Shown here piece after piece: positions 33,451 to 45,659 of a stretch of 64,000 nt of DNA (its first letter is position 1; every line of letters begins with the position of its first letter). The position numbers and the translations under genes are program-made. Under the pieces are notes generated by a model. That model saw only the letters and a program-made list of their open reading frames with translations, did not search any database and was not told where the DNA came from. Origin of the DNA: Nereocystis luetkeana. Taxonomy: Eukaryota; Sar; Phaeophyceae; Laminariales; Laminariaceae. The DNA lies in contig JARUPZ010000036.1 in NCBI GenBank assembly GCA_031213475.1, forward strand, positions 62,001 through 126,000, given 5' to 3'.

Positions 33451-34540
33451 AACAACACGACTAAAAACACCATCACTGAAGAAAGGACCATAACTATCCC
33501 TCGACAAGCACTTACGCAGAAAACCTTCCCCATCGGTTGACGTGTCGATTTCGAACAGCAGGTGAGCTGACGAGCGGCTTGCTGAAATACTTGTAGTTGT
33601 GGTGGGCGTTGCAATTGAGGTTTAGCTGCTGTGCGAGTTCTGCAAAACCCAGCAGGTTCTTGTAGTATATATGTTGGGAGGTGCAAGGAAAATGAACTGC
33701 CGTGAACAGCGGCGCTGTGTGTGGTGCGTGTTTGTGCTTGCATACGGCTCGATCCTTGTTCATAATTTTGATTGCCGAAGGTAAGTAAGGGAAGTTCTAC
33801 TGGCGGAAACCGATCTTTATAGATCGTTCTTTTAGATTGAAGAGTCGCTTTGTCGACCGGGCAGGGGAAATCTATAGGCTAAATAAACGTGCAACAGACC
33901 CAATTGGATCCACTGGAGAATCGCTCCTTTCATTGCTTCAATATTGTTATCTTCCCCTTCTAACAATGTGTACTACAGAGCAGTTTCAAGCTTATCACCC
34001 ACGAATTTTACGTCTATTCAATATTGTGAATGGCTTCCGCGTCCCTTCGCGATCCTGCGAATATTTATCTTTACTGCAAAAGCTACCCGATTATCTGAAA
34101 ATGGTTTGCTGTATAGGGTTAACAATCGCTTGGATTAGTGTACACCAGTACCCTGGTATATAGTAGGCGACAGAAGCACTCAAGACTTGTAATGTGGCAA
34201 AAAAAAAAAACTGGAATTAGAGTTGGGCACACCCTAACTTACGTAAGAACTCGAGCCTGACCCAAAATAAGAGCTCATCAAGTTGTGTCGCAACCTGCAC
34301 GGTATTAGCCGAATAACTTCGAAGCTCAGACGATAATAATATGACACCTACACTACTGTAGGTATACGTTTACGATTCAAGTACAAACCACATTTGTGTC
34401 CGTTTGAGCTGAAATCGTTTGAGCTGAAATCACGTCGCTGGCGCTACATGAAGGAACGCCGGACACTGCGACGCTCCATATCGAGACCAGCTGACAGAAA
34501 TACCCAACGACTAATGAATGTCTCGTGTTGTAAAGATTAC
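33451..34540. other. Unassigned spacer
   Basis: Nothing recognisable. A 108-codon plus frame at 33837-34163 has no known motif. Confidence 0.35.
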
Positions 34541-34645
34541 TCTGAGCTGGGTAATCGATCGATTATTTACCCCTATAGTCCAGTAGGTAACACCCTCGCA
34601 TTTGGCGTCGTCGGCAAGACACGGGTTCGAACCTCACTTCGAACG
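34541..34645 (+). repeat. tRNA-like sequence 1, decayed
   Basis: ACCCCTATAGTCCAGTAGG resembles a tRNA start with box A, and CACGGGTTCGAACCTCAC resembles the T arm with box B. The acceptor ends do not pair and only three of five T-stem pairs form, so this is not a working tRNA. The upstream flank GAGCTGGGTAATCGATCGA is shared with 34795, so the unit is a repeat, perhaps a SINE head. Confidence 0.45.
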
Positions 34646-34794
34646 TTTCTTTTATAGAAACGCTTTTGCGTTCGCCCCTAAAAACGTATCTCCCTTGTTC
34701 TCCAGGTGACGAAACGAAGCGGGTAGGTCAGCGTACAGCCGTATACGGTTCCGACACCCCAAGATCCCGTCGTTCAGAGGAGGAGAGGGTGTTA

Positions 34795-34930
34795 AAAAGA
34801 TTACCTTGGGCTGGGTAGCCGATCGACCTTTTACCCCTGTAGCTCAGTAGTACACTTTCACCCTCACACGTGTGCAGATAGTTTATCGCTCTGACATGGA
34901 CGCTCAAAGGTTCAATTACCGGGCCAAAAT
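34795..34930 (+). repeat. tRNA-like sequence 2, decayed
   Basis: Shares its left flank with the previous entry (GGCTGGGTAGCCGATCGACC). Contains TAGCTCAGTAG (box A) and AAGGTTCAATTACC (box B-like), spaced about 25 bases too far apart. Likely another copy of the same tRNA-derived repeat. Confidence 0.4.
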
Positions 34931-35380
34931 ATATACTGGTACTGGGTACCATAGGCTCCACTGAAAGCCGCTTTCCCTCTACGCAACTCATGGCACGCCT
35001 CGTCGATGCCTCTCGCTTAGGCGTAATCTTCCGATTACGGAAGGGTTCCCTCAACAAGGCGGTGGTGTGTCAGAGCACTATGACCGTCCTATTGGAGGAA
35101 GCCGCTTTACTCGTGAATAAGGCGGTTGCAGCCTTGGTGAGGGTGTGGGATTCCCTCAGTAACACGGTCGCCTCCTAAGTAAGGAACATGCATCATATTG
35201 ATGTGTTGTAGCCAGCAGTATACCAGGTAATAGCTATTAAAATATCAGAGCGCTGCCCCACGAAGGCATGCCGCAGGTGACGACGAACAACAACGGGCAT
35301 GAGCTCCATCGTGGGCACCGAGCGTAGACGCATACCCGATATGATTGAAGACGTTGGAATTGATTAGGCCTGCTCGAGGT
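34931..35380. other. Unassigned spacer
   Basis: Two blocks resemble each other (GGAAGCCGCTTTACTCGTG and AAAGCCGCTTTCCCTCTACG), but no gene is recognised. Confidence 0.3.
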
Positions 35381-36060
35381 TCATGACTCGACCTACCTGT
35401 CGGGTCAGGAGGTTATTAAAATGTCACGGGTCGGGTTGGATCGGATCGGGTCAGGATATATTCAAATCTCACGTATCAGATCGGGTCAAGAGGTATTCAA
35501 ATCTCGTGGGTCGGGTCAAGAGTTGTTCAAATCTCACGGGTCGGTTCGGGTCGGGTCATGTCAATATTTGTTTCAAATCTCACGGATCGGGTCAGGTGGG
35601 GTCAAGAATTGATGGAAGGCTCCCGGGTCGGGTGAGATCACGACCCGCGGGAAACGGGTCTCTCGCGGGTCGGGCCAGCATAACCCGCGAGGTACTTTTT
35701 CTGACCCGCGGGTTGGACCCGTTCATCCGGCCCCCAGGTCCGACAATTCAAAAATTCCCGCCTTCTTGCCCACACGTTTGTTTTGCATCACTACTCGACA
35801 ACATTCCTTTGTGATCATATTAACATTAAAACACCGCCAAACCTGCATGCCCGTATCCATCCATATTCCACTACAGCCAGGCCACGTATCGTTGCGGGGT
35901 ACAAAACTGGAGATTATATTGTTTTCAATGTGTTGCGGAACAGGTGTCGCGAGTTCAGGTGACCCGACCCGCGACATGCCCCGTATCTCGCGAGTCAGTC
36001 GGAATCTGGCGGGTCGGGCCAGGTAGGGTCAGGTGGTGTTCAAAATCTCACGAGTCAGGC
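35381..36060. repeat. GGGTCGGGTCA minisatellite
   Basis: Degenerate ~30-50 base units of TTCAAATCTCACGGGTCGGG run from 35400 to about 35680 and resume at 35960-36060 after a ~250-base unique insert (35740-35950). Confidence 0.8.
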
Positions 36061-36700
36061 CGGCTTGGGTAAATAACTCGACGTGAGGCGTCGAGAAAAC
36101 TAAAGTCGGCCGCCCCAGCCTGTACTACAAGTATCATATTGTTGTGTTCGCCATCGGGTCATGTGCAGCATGATAATGATCTTGAACGTCGAGCTCATAA
36201 ACGTCCCGTGCACTCTAGGTGAGCGTGTAAGCAATGACTCTCTTTGCTAGTAGTCATGGGTAAGGGCGAAGGGGCACTTTGTGGCATTCCTTGGCCAGAC
36301 CACATCAGCAATACGGTGCCACTCCAGCGCCATCGGGGGGGTAATTACAGGTCCAGATGTTTCTGAGTTCTGCCTCCGGAAGGTCAGCAATTGAACAACC
36401 CTGTACAAACATATATACATAGATATGTTATACAAGGTTCCCCTTCGGGATGTGGGTGGCCTGAAATCCGGGGGGTGTCGCAAGATGAAAAGGGAGACGC
36501 ATGTAAAACCCTTGCACCTCTGTTTTGAGTAAAAATGATTTCGGAGAAAACTGAGTCATGGGCTACAAATCTATTGCTAAAAGCTGAGAGTAGTAGTCTA
36601 GTCTTCGACAATCTCGCATGTCTTGGCGCATACCTTGTAGGAGACATGGACTACTGTATTGCTTAAAGAAAAGCGTAGCACCGAAAATGAAGGGGTGTGC
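36061..36700. other. Unassigned spacer
   Basis: Contains the short dispersed repeat GTGCAGCATGATAATGATCT near 36162. No gene is seen. Confidence 0.3.
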
Positions 36701-37530
36701 ATCATCCAGGTATGTATCGCCTGGGTGGGATCTGTATCATCGATATAGGATATGTGATCCTTGATGATCTGAACACCTCTACTGGGTGGGGTCTGCACGA
36801 TCTGCATGAACCTAACCCTAACCCTCATCGAACATACGTGTGCCGAAATTAACTATCTGATGAATAGCTTAGCGTCGGTGGGTCCGCATGATCCAACGAT
36901 CGGTACTATCTGCAGGGACTGTATATTGTAGATGTATCAATCTCTTCTTTGGCGGTGAGATCTGCTTGGTATTTATGATTGCACTTGCGTGCCGGGTGGG
37001 ATGATCTGAATGGCATGTGTGCATGATGTGGAGGATCTGCATGATCGATTATCTACACACTCCAACTTGTAGTTTACCTTGAGAGACAGGTATGTTCCGT
37101 ATCATTTCCACTTGCTGTATGCCAGGTGGGATCTGGTTGATCTCAATGACATGCTAATGTTTAACCGGGAGGGGATCTGTCTGATTACAATTTTCCTAGA
37201 TGTGTACCTGAGTACAATATGTGCGAGCTGTACATTCAGTACAGTTTGACCGGGATGGGATCTGTCCGATCTGCCGATCTGTACATCTCTAGCGAGATAG
37301 GGTTTGTGCGATCTGCATAATCTGCACATAACATGTTTATCGGTGGGTGTCATAGATCTGCAGGATCTGTATAATCTGCAGGATCGGTATGATCTACCTG
37401 AGTGGAATCTGTGTGATCTGAATGATCTGTACCTGGTACATATTATCCGGGATACGGTCTGTACGATTTGGAGGATCTGCATGATCTGCAGGATGTCTGT
37501 ATGATCCGGAGGATCTGTAAAATCTGGGTA
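36701..37530. repeat. GATCTG array
   Basis: Degenerate units of ~10-11 bases with the core GATCTG (for example GATCTGCATGATCTGCAGG), densest at 37250-37520. It begins near 36730, with a CCTAACCCTAACCC run at 36806. GATC recurs roughly every 10 bases, close to one helical turn. Confidence 0.8.
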
Positions 37531-37559
37531 CTTCACACTTGTTTTAGCATGATTATTAA

Positions 37560-39080
37560 TAGCAACAACAGGAGCAGCAAGATAACCAACCGCGTGGCAC
37601 GGGAAAAAATAAAATAAGGGCAGCAGCAAGAACAGCAACATGTGCCAACAACAGCAGTAGAAATAGCAGCTATACCGCGATTGTGTGTAGTAGCAGTAGC
37701 GGCAGCAACAACAGGAGTGTTAGAAGAATATTAAGCAAACCGCGTGGCACGGGCACATTGTACAAAAGGCAGTAAACACTCGGCTACATTATACCAACAC
37801 GCAACGCTCTACGTGGTACGAAGATCCGACAAAAGATTATTCGCACCGAGATCTTGAAAAAACACTACAATACCATACGTCGTTCATTGTGTACCGCGGC
37901 ATTGATGGTGTGCATCGTTAGTGAGGGACGGGGCAAGGGCCGACGCGTTGGCGCCGGCCTCGAGGCCTGCGCCGGCACATAGTTTCTCACCGTCCACCGC
38001 CATTTTAGTGCAAGGCCACAGCATCGTTAGGGCCTACAGCAGAATAATGGTGTCGCGCAACGTGTATGGTATGTGTCGGAAGTGAGTGACGGGCCACCGG
38101 CCGACGCGTTGGCGACGTGGTGGATACAGCGTGTTCTCACGTCTTGTGGCCAAGCAGAGCACACGAGCACTCAGCAGCAGCAGCAGCAGCAACATTCAGC
38201 AGCACTCGAGCAACACTCGATTCGAGCAGCACGCGTACGCCTGTTGTTGTTGTTCTTGTGCTGCTGCGTACTGCTCGAGCAGGACTCGAGCGCACGAGCA
38301 TGAATAGGTGTCAAGCCTAATGCATCGCAAAAAAAAAAGACACGTCACCACGATCACTCGATTGCTCAAGCGCAACGAGCACGAGACAAACACGAGCACG
38401 GCGTGGCCTAGCAGTCACGGGCACACGAGCACTCAGCAGCAGTAGCAGTAGCAGCAGCAGCAGCAGCAGCAGCCAGCGGCCCTGGGGCAACACTCGACTA
38501 GAGCAGCACTCGTACGCCTGTTGTTGCTGTTGTTTTGCTGCTGCGTACTGCTCGAGCATGAGCTCGACATTATTACACGCAACGCAATACGTGGTATTAT
38601 TTTAAAGGTCCGATAAATGGTGAATCGCACCGAGATACTAAAAACACAATTCCATGTGCGTGGTGGATACAGCGTCTTGTCACGAGCACACGAACACTCA
38701 GCAGCAGCAGCAGCAGTACTCGGCAGCACTCGAGCAACACTCGATTCGAGCCGCACCTTTACGCCTGTTGTTGCTGTTATTGTACTGCTGGGTACTGCTC
38801 GAGCAGGACTCGAGCGCACGAGCATGAGTAGGTGTCAAGCCAATTGCATCGCAAAAAAAAAGACCCGGGACCACGATCATTCGATTGCTCAAACGCAACG
38901 AGCACGAGACAAACGCGAGCACGGCGTGGCCAAGCAGTCACGGACCCACTAGCACTCAGCAGCAGCAGCAGCAGTAGCAGCACCCAGCGGCCCTGGAGCA
39001 ACACTCGACTAGAGCAGCACTCGTACGCCTGTTGTTGCTGTTGCGAACTCGAGCCGGACTGCTGTGTGCTGTAGTTGCAG
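37560..39080. repeat. CAG-rich long repeat, two ~0.5-0.8 kb units
   Basis: Two related units (about 37798-38575 and 38578-39070) each carry (CAG)n. They also share ACGAGCACTCAGCAGCAGC, TACGCCTGTTGTTG with its inverse-like GCTGCTGCGTAC, CTCGAG-centred palindromes, an A-run (GCATCGCAAAAAAA), and CACGAGACAAACRCGAGCAC. CAG/CTG stretches give polySer/Gln/Leu frames on all phases, which I do not call as genes. Confidence 0.8.
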
Positions 39081-39659
39081 TTGCAGCAAAAAGCGAGAAA
39101 AACAAAATCTTTGCAGCTGAAAATACGAAGATCCGGGTAGGAGTTTAAGCCTCAGGATGGCTTTTCGAAAGTGGGACCCCATCCCCTGAGTTGCTTGCTG
39201 GGTCACGTGACTTTGACCATCTAGAGATGGGCCACGGAGACCGGCCCGAGCGAACGCTTGCACCGTACTGTCCACGCGGCCCCCCTGCGGGCCCCGCAGC
39301 AGGAAGCACGACAAACGACCCGCGGCCGAACGAGAAAAATGAACTATTCCGGAAAAAACGTCCATTTTTACAAAGTAATATATCCAATCCAAATACATCT
39401 GAAGTATAATTTATAGTTGGTTTACAACTTGATCATTTGTAAGCGTAGCCCATGCGATTGGACGCGGCCTCCGGTAGGAGCACACCTTCTTTCTGTGAGG
39501 CTTCTCACATGGCGAAATCTACTTTTAAGTTCACACATTCATCGAGAAACACTACTGTAACCCTACGTCAGTACGTGCAATCCGATGGACAACCCCATAG
39601 ATTTCGAAAAGGATACTATACAGAAATAATGAAAAAAACTGGGCTGTCCTTAAACCGCG
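39081..39659. other. Unassigned spacer
   Basis: No repeat partner or recognised gene. A 72-codon frame at 39452-39670 (MAKSTFKFTHSSRNTTVTLR inside it) has no family I recognise. Confidence 0.3.
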
Positions 39660-39875
39660 GTTGGTGGTAAATGCCTCGATTCCGTGAGTTGCCGTGTTTT
39701 TCGCTTACCACGGAAGCGTGCCGTGCGAATGCCGTGTTTTCTGAATACTGTACACTGACTGCCGTGGTTTTCGCTCACTGCGGAATGCCGTCCAACTGCC
39801 CTGATTTCTGAATACTGCTGTACCGCGACTGACGCAGGTTTCGCTTACCACGGAAGCATGCCGTAGAAAGTGCCG
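39660..39875. repeat. Tandem repeat with GCCGTG and TTTCGCTTACCACGGAAGC
   Basis: About three diverged ~75-85 base units. GAATACTGTACACTGACTGC in one unit corresponds to GAATACTGCTGTACCGCGAC in the next, a TA-flanked difference (CTG versus CTGCTG). Confidence 0.7.
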
Positions 39876-40047
39876 TGAGCACGAGTAACCGTACCATGAT
39901 CTGTCATATCATAACTTCATGCCGAGGACAGATCTGCATATATATTTCGGCCTGGCGGACCCTCACACGAGGGATGGAATCCCCCGCCAGCGTAAAGCTC
40001 TGTATACGTACCTACCTTTGGTTTTCAAGCATTTTCAAATGTAATAC

Positions 40048-41503
40048 CTGGTACTTGTTGTTTTGTAGTTGTCTTCACATTAAATCGTCCTTTTACCCAG
40101 CTTCCTCAGTACACCCAGTGTCCGTCCTGATTCCGGATCCTAGCGAGATACTGATTTTCTGTGGTCACAGACTGTGAGACAGAGGAAGACAAAAAAAAAA
40201 CGCAATTTCAAGTGTCAAGCAAGTGAAATGCCAGCATACCGGGTACGAGAACACAACAACACAAGAATGACCAGAAGAACACACTGAAAGACAACCAAAT
40301 GCTACAAGAGCTGGTCAAACCGATATCTGTAGTACACCCGATCTATCTTTTGTTTTTTTCGTTCGTCGACAGCTGTAGCAGTACGGCTGCCCCCCCGCCC
40401 TCCCCCCCTCCCCTTGTCGCCGTTCTTGGCGCCCTCAGCCGCGTGGCGCAGCCGGGTTCTCTGTGTCGTCCCTGTGCCACCTCGCCATGAAACAGTCCGC
40501 CGCTTCGACGACCCCCCGGTACCACTTCCCGCTCTTCTCAGCGGCCCTCGGCCATAACACCATCTCTACTCCGAACAGCAAAGGGGAGTTTTCCATGAAC
40601 CCCTCGGTGGCTTGGAAAACCCTGACGTCGTCTGCTAGACATCGGGCCCAGTTATCTTCCGGTCGGCCTGGCCCTGGGTTCTCCCCACCATCCATCGTCC
40701 CCAACATCACCCGGCGGGTCAGCCACTAATTGGTCGTCCGCTGTACCCCCTCCGCAAAAAGGAGGCGTTGTTTGCGCATGGTTGTCTCAACGCTTTCGCA
40801 TTGTGCCTTTTTGAGGGCCTTGGCGTACGACATGAGGTGTTCAGTGCGTTGTCGGCGCTAGACGCCAATGATCCGTAGGAGGATGTGCCGTTCGGAGCTC
40901 AGCGAAGTGTTCCTGGCCAAGAGTCTACGTCACGCACCCGTAGACCAGGGTCTCCATCACCTCGGCCTTTAGCATGTGCACTTTTAGAGTGAACGGAGCA
41001 TCCTCCATATCGTACAGCTCCCGTTTGACCCGATTGTAGCATGCCCATGCGAGTCGGATCCGTCGTGTGATCTCTAGCATAATATCAGCGCTTGCGACGA
41101 CAAGACCGCCCTGGTACAAAAACTGCATCGTATGTCTATACCTCTGCCCCGCTGCTTCGATGACGAGAGGTGACGTCCAGGGCGCCAGATTCGGTGTCCG
41201 CAGGAACATGGTCTCCCTTTTCATTTCGGATACGGCAAGGCCTGCTGCTTCGAAAAAGGTCACAATGACGGTCATACTCTTCGCAAGGCCTTCCGCCGAC
41301 TTAGACACAATACCTGCATCGTCCGCGTACGGCATAGCCCAAACTGACTAACTGCCCTCCGTAAGCAAGTTGTTGGGTCGACCTTCACCCCGTCCTCGCC
41401 GAGGTCCTCCTCGAGGTGAACCAAGTCCCTCAACATATCTGGGTCTCCACTGAAGCGTACCAGCATGGCGTATATCACAGCAACAAAGAAGACGTTGAAC
41501 GGA
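40048..41503 (-). mobile_element. LINE-B copy, 5'-truncated
   Basis: Tail and 3' UTR are at the left (TTGTTGTTTTGTAG, then GTCTTCACATTAAATCG) and RT sequence at the right, ending at 41503 within the RT. The 3' UTR shares only its extreme end with LINE-A, so this is a sister family. Confidence 0.8.
40340..41503 (-). pseudogene. LINE-B reverse transcriptase, broken
   Basis: On the minus strand the copy starts at LPFNVFF (motif B end) and continues LVRFSGDPDMLRDLVHL. After a frameshift comes [20 protein letters not shown], with the catalytic YADD encoded at 41319-41330. The thumb-side block QRYRHTMQFLYQGGL and LKVHMLKAEVMETLVYGCVT follow. Beyond 40925 further frameshifts separate the C-terminal pieces, including FQATEGFMENSPLLFGVEMV at about 40560-40640. 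Motif A and everything upstream are missing. It is about two thirds identical by eye to the LINE-A protein and cannot be active. Confidence 0.85.
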
Positions 41504-41839
41504 AGCAATTACAACACACATCCTGCCGCAGCCCCTGAGTGGCGTGGAACCTTTCCGAGTATTGACTGTCTGTCTATTTTGTTATTATTTCTCTTGCCAT
41601 CCGACGATGTACAGCATGATCTTCAGCATGGATCACTCATAACTTTCCCGAAAGAAGAAAACAAAAGGAAACAAAAGGAAACCCATGCACCAAGTCTACC
41701 TCCCTTCCGTGCCAACTTTCAGCTTGTCTACTCTTGTGGTCCCTAATTCCAGTTAATTGAAAGGCATCGAGCTCTAGTATCCAAGCAATTTCTACTGAAC
41801 GACCCCTTCATGGCTCTATTTTGCAGACAGCTCCATTTT
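41504..41839. other. Spacer with a short dispersed repeat
   Basis: Bases 41590-41655 match 11761-11818 (GCCATCCGACRATGT). No gene is seen. Confidence 0.5.
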
Positions 41840-42260
41840 ATAGGGCAAATCCAAGTAATGGGCGTTCTCTTATATAAATTGTCCGGCCAGTTCCAATTGA
41901 CTGACCGTCTCCTGAGTCAATTATCCAGACAACAGACGCCCCCCCGAACTAGTTGTCCGGACAATTTTCAATTAATAGACTGCCGCCAAAATCATTTGTG
42001 CCGACAATTCCCATTATTAATATTAATAGACAGTCTCCCAGATCAATTGCCCCGACAATTCCTATTTATACACAGGCTCCTAAATCAACTGTCCGAATAA
42101 TTTCAATTAGCAAACTACCTTCTAGATCAATTGTCCGGGCAATTCCAATTTATTGACAGTATACAAAATCTATTATCCGGACAATTTCGACAAATAAAAA
42201 ATCTCTAAAATCAATTTCTTCAGACAATGCCATTGGTAGGCAGTTTTCTGAATTAATTAC
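41840..42260 (+). repeat. ~56-bp minisatellite, forward block
   Basis: About seven degenerate units containing CAATTGTCCGGACAATTCC and AATTAATAGACAGTCTCC. The core AATTGTCCGGACAATT is a perfect 16-base palindrome. Confidence 0.85.
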
Positions 42261-42480
42261 CCGTACGTTTCAAAATATCGGTGCATACAGATATTTTTGT
42301 TTCGTAAAACATTTTTATGAATTATTTACAGCTGAGCACATGGGTTAGGCAGTATCAAAACGTCCTCAGAGGGGACATGAAATACAAGGTTAAAGTGGAG
42401 GTGTCCCGCCCTTTAGCATATGCCTTGGACAAAACACCTATCAGTAGACTATTGCCCCTACAGCAGAATCACGAAGTTGT
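42261..42480. other. Unique spacer between inverted minisatellite blocks
   Basis: No repeat or gene seen. It separates the forward block from the inverted block. Confidence 0.5.
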
Positions 42481-42990
42481 CTATTAATTGGAATTTTCGG
42501 GCAAGTGATGTCAACGACTGTCTAGCAATTGAAGGTGTTTAGACAATTGATCTTGAATACCGTCTATTAATTGGATTTGTTCGGGACAATCGATATCTGG
42601 TACCTGGTACACTCCAACAATTGGAATTGTCCGGACAAATAATTTTGGAGACTCTGTATCAATTGAAATTGCCCTGACAATTGATTTGAGAGACTGCCTA
42701 TAAATTGGCATTGTCTGGACAATTTGTGTTTGGTGCTTTAAAAAAAATAGGATTGTCCAGACATATGATCTCGGAGACTGCCTATTGATTGGAATTGTGC
42801 TGACAAATGATTTCACAGGCTGTCTATTAATTGGAATTGCTTTAACTATTGATTTCGTTATTTACATGACTTGGACTTGTCGAGGTAACTGCTTTGAGAG
42901 ACCGCCCATTAATTGGAATTGTCCGGATAATTGGTGCCGGAAGCGACCTACTAATTGGAACTGTCATGATTATCGAGTTTAAGAGGGCTG
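42481..42990 (-). repeat. ~56-bp minisatellite, inverted block
   Basis: The same unit in reverse orientation (TGTCTATTAATTGGAATTGT), about eight units. Confidence 0.85.
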
Positions 42991-43199
42991 TGTTATTTGG
43001 AAGCCGGCAGCTGCTTGTAGAACTACAGCTGATTTGATTATACCATGCTGTTATTAGTATTGCCTCTACAACCGGGCCGGGAATTTCCCTGCGTGCGCAA
43101 TCATTTGAAAGGTGCTTTATTGTGCCACATTATGAGTAGTATCAATTCAATTGGGAGTGTCTTATCATAATACAATTAATAGGTACACGACCATGACAT

Positions 43200-43800
43200 T
43201 TATCGAGCAATTGATTTCTTGCGCGACATCTGAAATTAATTGTGCGGACAATTCCAACTACTTTCCAATCGCCGAAGTCCGTTTGGACAATTCCATTTAA
43301 TTCACAGCACCCGAAATCAATTGTTTGGACGATTCCATTTAATAAGCAGAATCCGAAAGCAATAGTACAGACGAGTCCAGTTAATAGATATCTCCCGAAA
43401 TCAAATGACTGAGCAATTTCAGCTCGTCGTGGACAACACCCGAAATCTATTATTGTCCGGATAGTTCCAACTATTGGGCCAGCACCGAAATCAATTTGCT
43501 GGATAATTCCAATTAATGGCCAGTCTCCGTAATCAGTTGTTTGAGCAATTCCAATTCATAGACAACGCTTGAGGTCTATTGCTCATACAATTCCAATTAA
43601 TAAAGGAATTGCAATAGTCCAGCAATTCCAATTCATGGACAGTCGCTGAAAACATTCATCTGGCCAATATCAATTAATAGGCAATCGGCGAAATCAATGG
43701 TACCCTGGTATGGACGATTTCGATTAAAAGATAGTCGCCAAAACCACTTGTCAAGGCAAATCCAATTAACACACAGCCTTCAGAATCAATTGTAGACACA
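43200..43800 (+). repeat. ~56-bp minisatellite, second forward block
   Basis: The unit returns to forward orientation for about ten diverged copies, after a unique spacer at 42991-43199. Confidence 0.8.
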
Positions 43801-45659
43801 ATAGACTATTGACATCCAGGGTGTGATATTTGTATTGTTGTGTTCTCTCAAATATTTATTATTAAATACCTGGTATTGTTTTACAGATTATTAGATGCTC
43901 CAAGTACAAACCCGCCCATCTGTGCCTGGTACATACTTCTGTATGTTGTATACAGCAGTATAACCTCTATGTACAATACGCGTGCGTGGGTAACCCTATT
44001 ATAGTCTTGTGCTACAGCAGCAGTAGCAGTAGCAGTAGCAGTATCATAATCGAATTGAGAGTAGTTGTGAGTACATCATAAACACACAACGCATATGATA
44101 CAACCTGTTGCTAATGCCAGGTATGCTGCGGTACCGGTACTAACAAACAACCGCAGCAAGGAGCTGGTCTTACGGTTCACCCCCACTATACATCATAACC
44201 ACAATACCACACCACCACAACCACTGCTGCTACAGCAGTACTATAACGTACTTCTACCACTACTACCTTACTCCCCTCACTACGATTATAGTAGCTGCTG
44301 TAGTATCGCCACTACTACTACCGGTACTACCGCACGTATTGCCAAACCTACAACACTGTTGTCAAACAAACAATAGTTGGGCTGCTGTACTATAGAATCA
44401 CTTGCTTAGATCTAAATCCCTGAGCGTGCTCGGTTGGTACATCGCTGGCCTCTCAGAGCTCCTACTCCGAAACCGCCTTCCTTCATTATTTGGCGGACCT
44501 TTCAAGCGGGTCTTTGTTTTCTCCATTTCTCTTGGCACCCTCGGTCCGTTCTGCCTTTTTTCTTCTTTCGTTTCGTGTGCGTGCGTGTACTCCGAGTACG
44601 GCACCGCAGGCGAGCCCGGCGCCGTCGCGGGTGTCAGCGGGTGCGGGCGGGTAAAGGGGGAGTTTCAAGAAGCATGGTCGCCGTTTTCGTGCCTAGGCGT
44701 CGCGTGTGCCTCGAGACACGAGGGATGCATGAACGGGCTCTGTCTGGCCTCCATTGGTGATTTTAGATAGAGTATGTGCGAGTTACAAAGGTCATTCGGG
44801 ATGGCAAGATAATATTCAAGCGGTGCTTATTTTAGCGACCACGCTGAAGTTGAAAGAGGGAGCTGTGTAGTTCGAGCACCAACGTTATCGAGCTGGTGAA
44901 CGACGGCCACGGTGAGCACCGGGCTTCACGCGAGGCGGGCGAAGAGGCTGATTGTGGCAGAGGGTGAGAAAATATTTACCCAGACCAAATCGGTGGCGAG
45001 GTGGTCGCGAGAGGGGCGGGCGGCGTACGAGGCTGAGAGAGAAGCTCTTCCGTTCGATTTTTTTTTCTTCTTATTTTTGACCGGGTGGAAGGGGTTCCAA
45101 TCAGGCAGAGAATTAATACTCGAGAGGGGACGGGGAAATTTTCTTCTTTCCGTTTTTTTCGGTTTCATTTTCGTTGTTTTTGCTGTGCCTCAGTGCCGTG
45201 CTGTCTGTGCTTTCTCTTTCTTCGTACAAACGAGTACAGGCATAGATCATATCGAAAGAAGAAAATAAGCACCCTACCTGGGGTATTTACGTACGTACGA
45301 CATCCGCGACGCGAAGCGTATGTGGCGTCCGAGCTGTTCATATGTGGCGTCCGAGCTGTTTTTTCCTGAAGCATGGCGGCGGGACTCTTGGCATTAAATT
45401 ATCAAATCGCCAATTTGCAAATACGATCATAAAAAAAACAATCATGGACAGAGTGTCGCATAATTTGATCTAATCTACTTTTTTCCTTCCTGAGCGAAGC
45501 GCCTTGTACCCTGTACCACTGAAACAATACCAGGTAAGTACTATTGCTCCCACTACGTACTGCTGCACCTATATCACCACCATCACGCTGCATCACGACA
45601 GTAACACCTCGACTAGACTATTAATACTACTATTACTGCGGCAGAGACGTGCACAACTA
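43801..45659. other. Unassigned, with microsatellites and one dispersed peptide block
   Basis: (CAG/TAG)n occurs at 44013-44043 and ACTACTAC-type repeats at 44200-44330. A frame at 44402-44770 (122 codons) has a Cys-rich, unrecognised product. At about 44940-45050 the plus strand reads RRAKRLIVAEGEKIF, then SVARWSREGRAAYEAERE, the latter shared with 21437-21510. These may be remnants of an unrecognised mobile gene. Confidence 0.35.

Noticed and set aside
33177-33743. Pro/Asn-rich minus-strand frame as a proline-rich protein
   Set aside because: It overlaps the GGGGTT-rich tract; its composition is explained by simple sequence and I see no domain.
34541-34930. Functional tRNA genes
   Set aside because: Box A and B motifs are present, but acceptor and T stems do not pair properly and the spacing is wrong.
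38073-39004. Ser-, Gln- and Leu-rich frames in the CAG region
   Set aside because: CAG/CTG repeats open all six frames. No non-repetitive coding part is present.
41840-43800. CRISPR-like array
   Set aside because: Units are degenerate, spacers are not unique sequences of fixed length, and the array switches orientation. The window is clearly eukaryotic.
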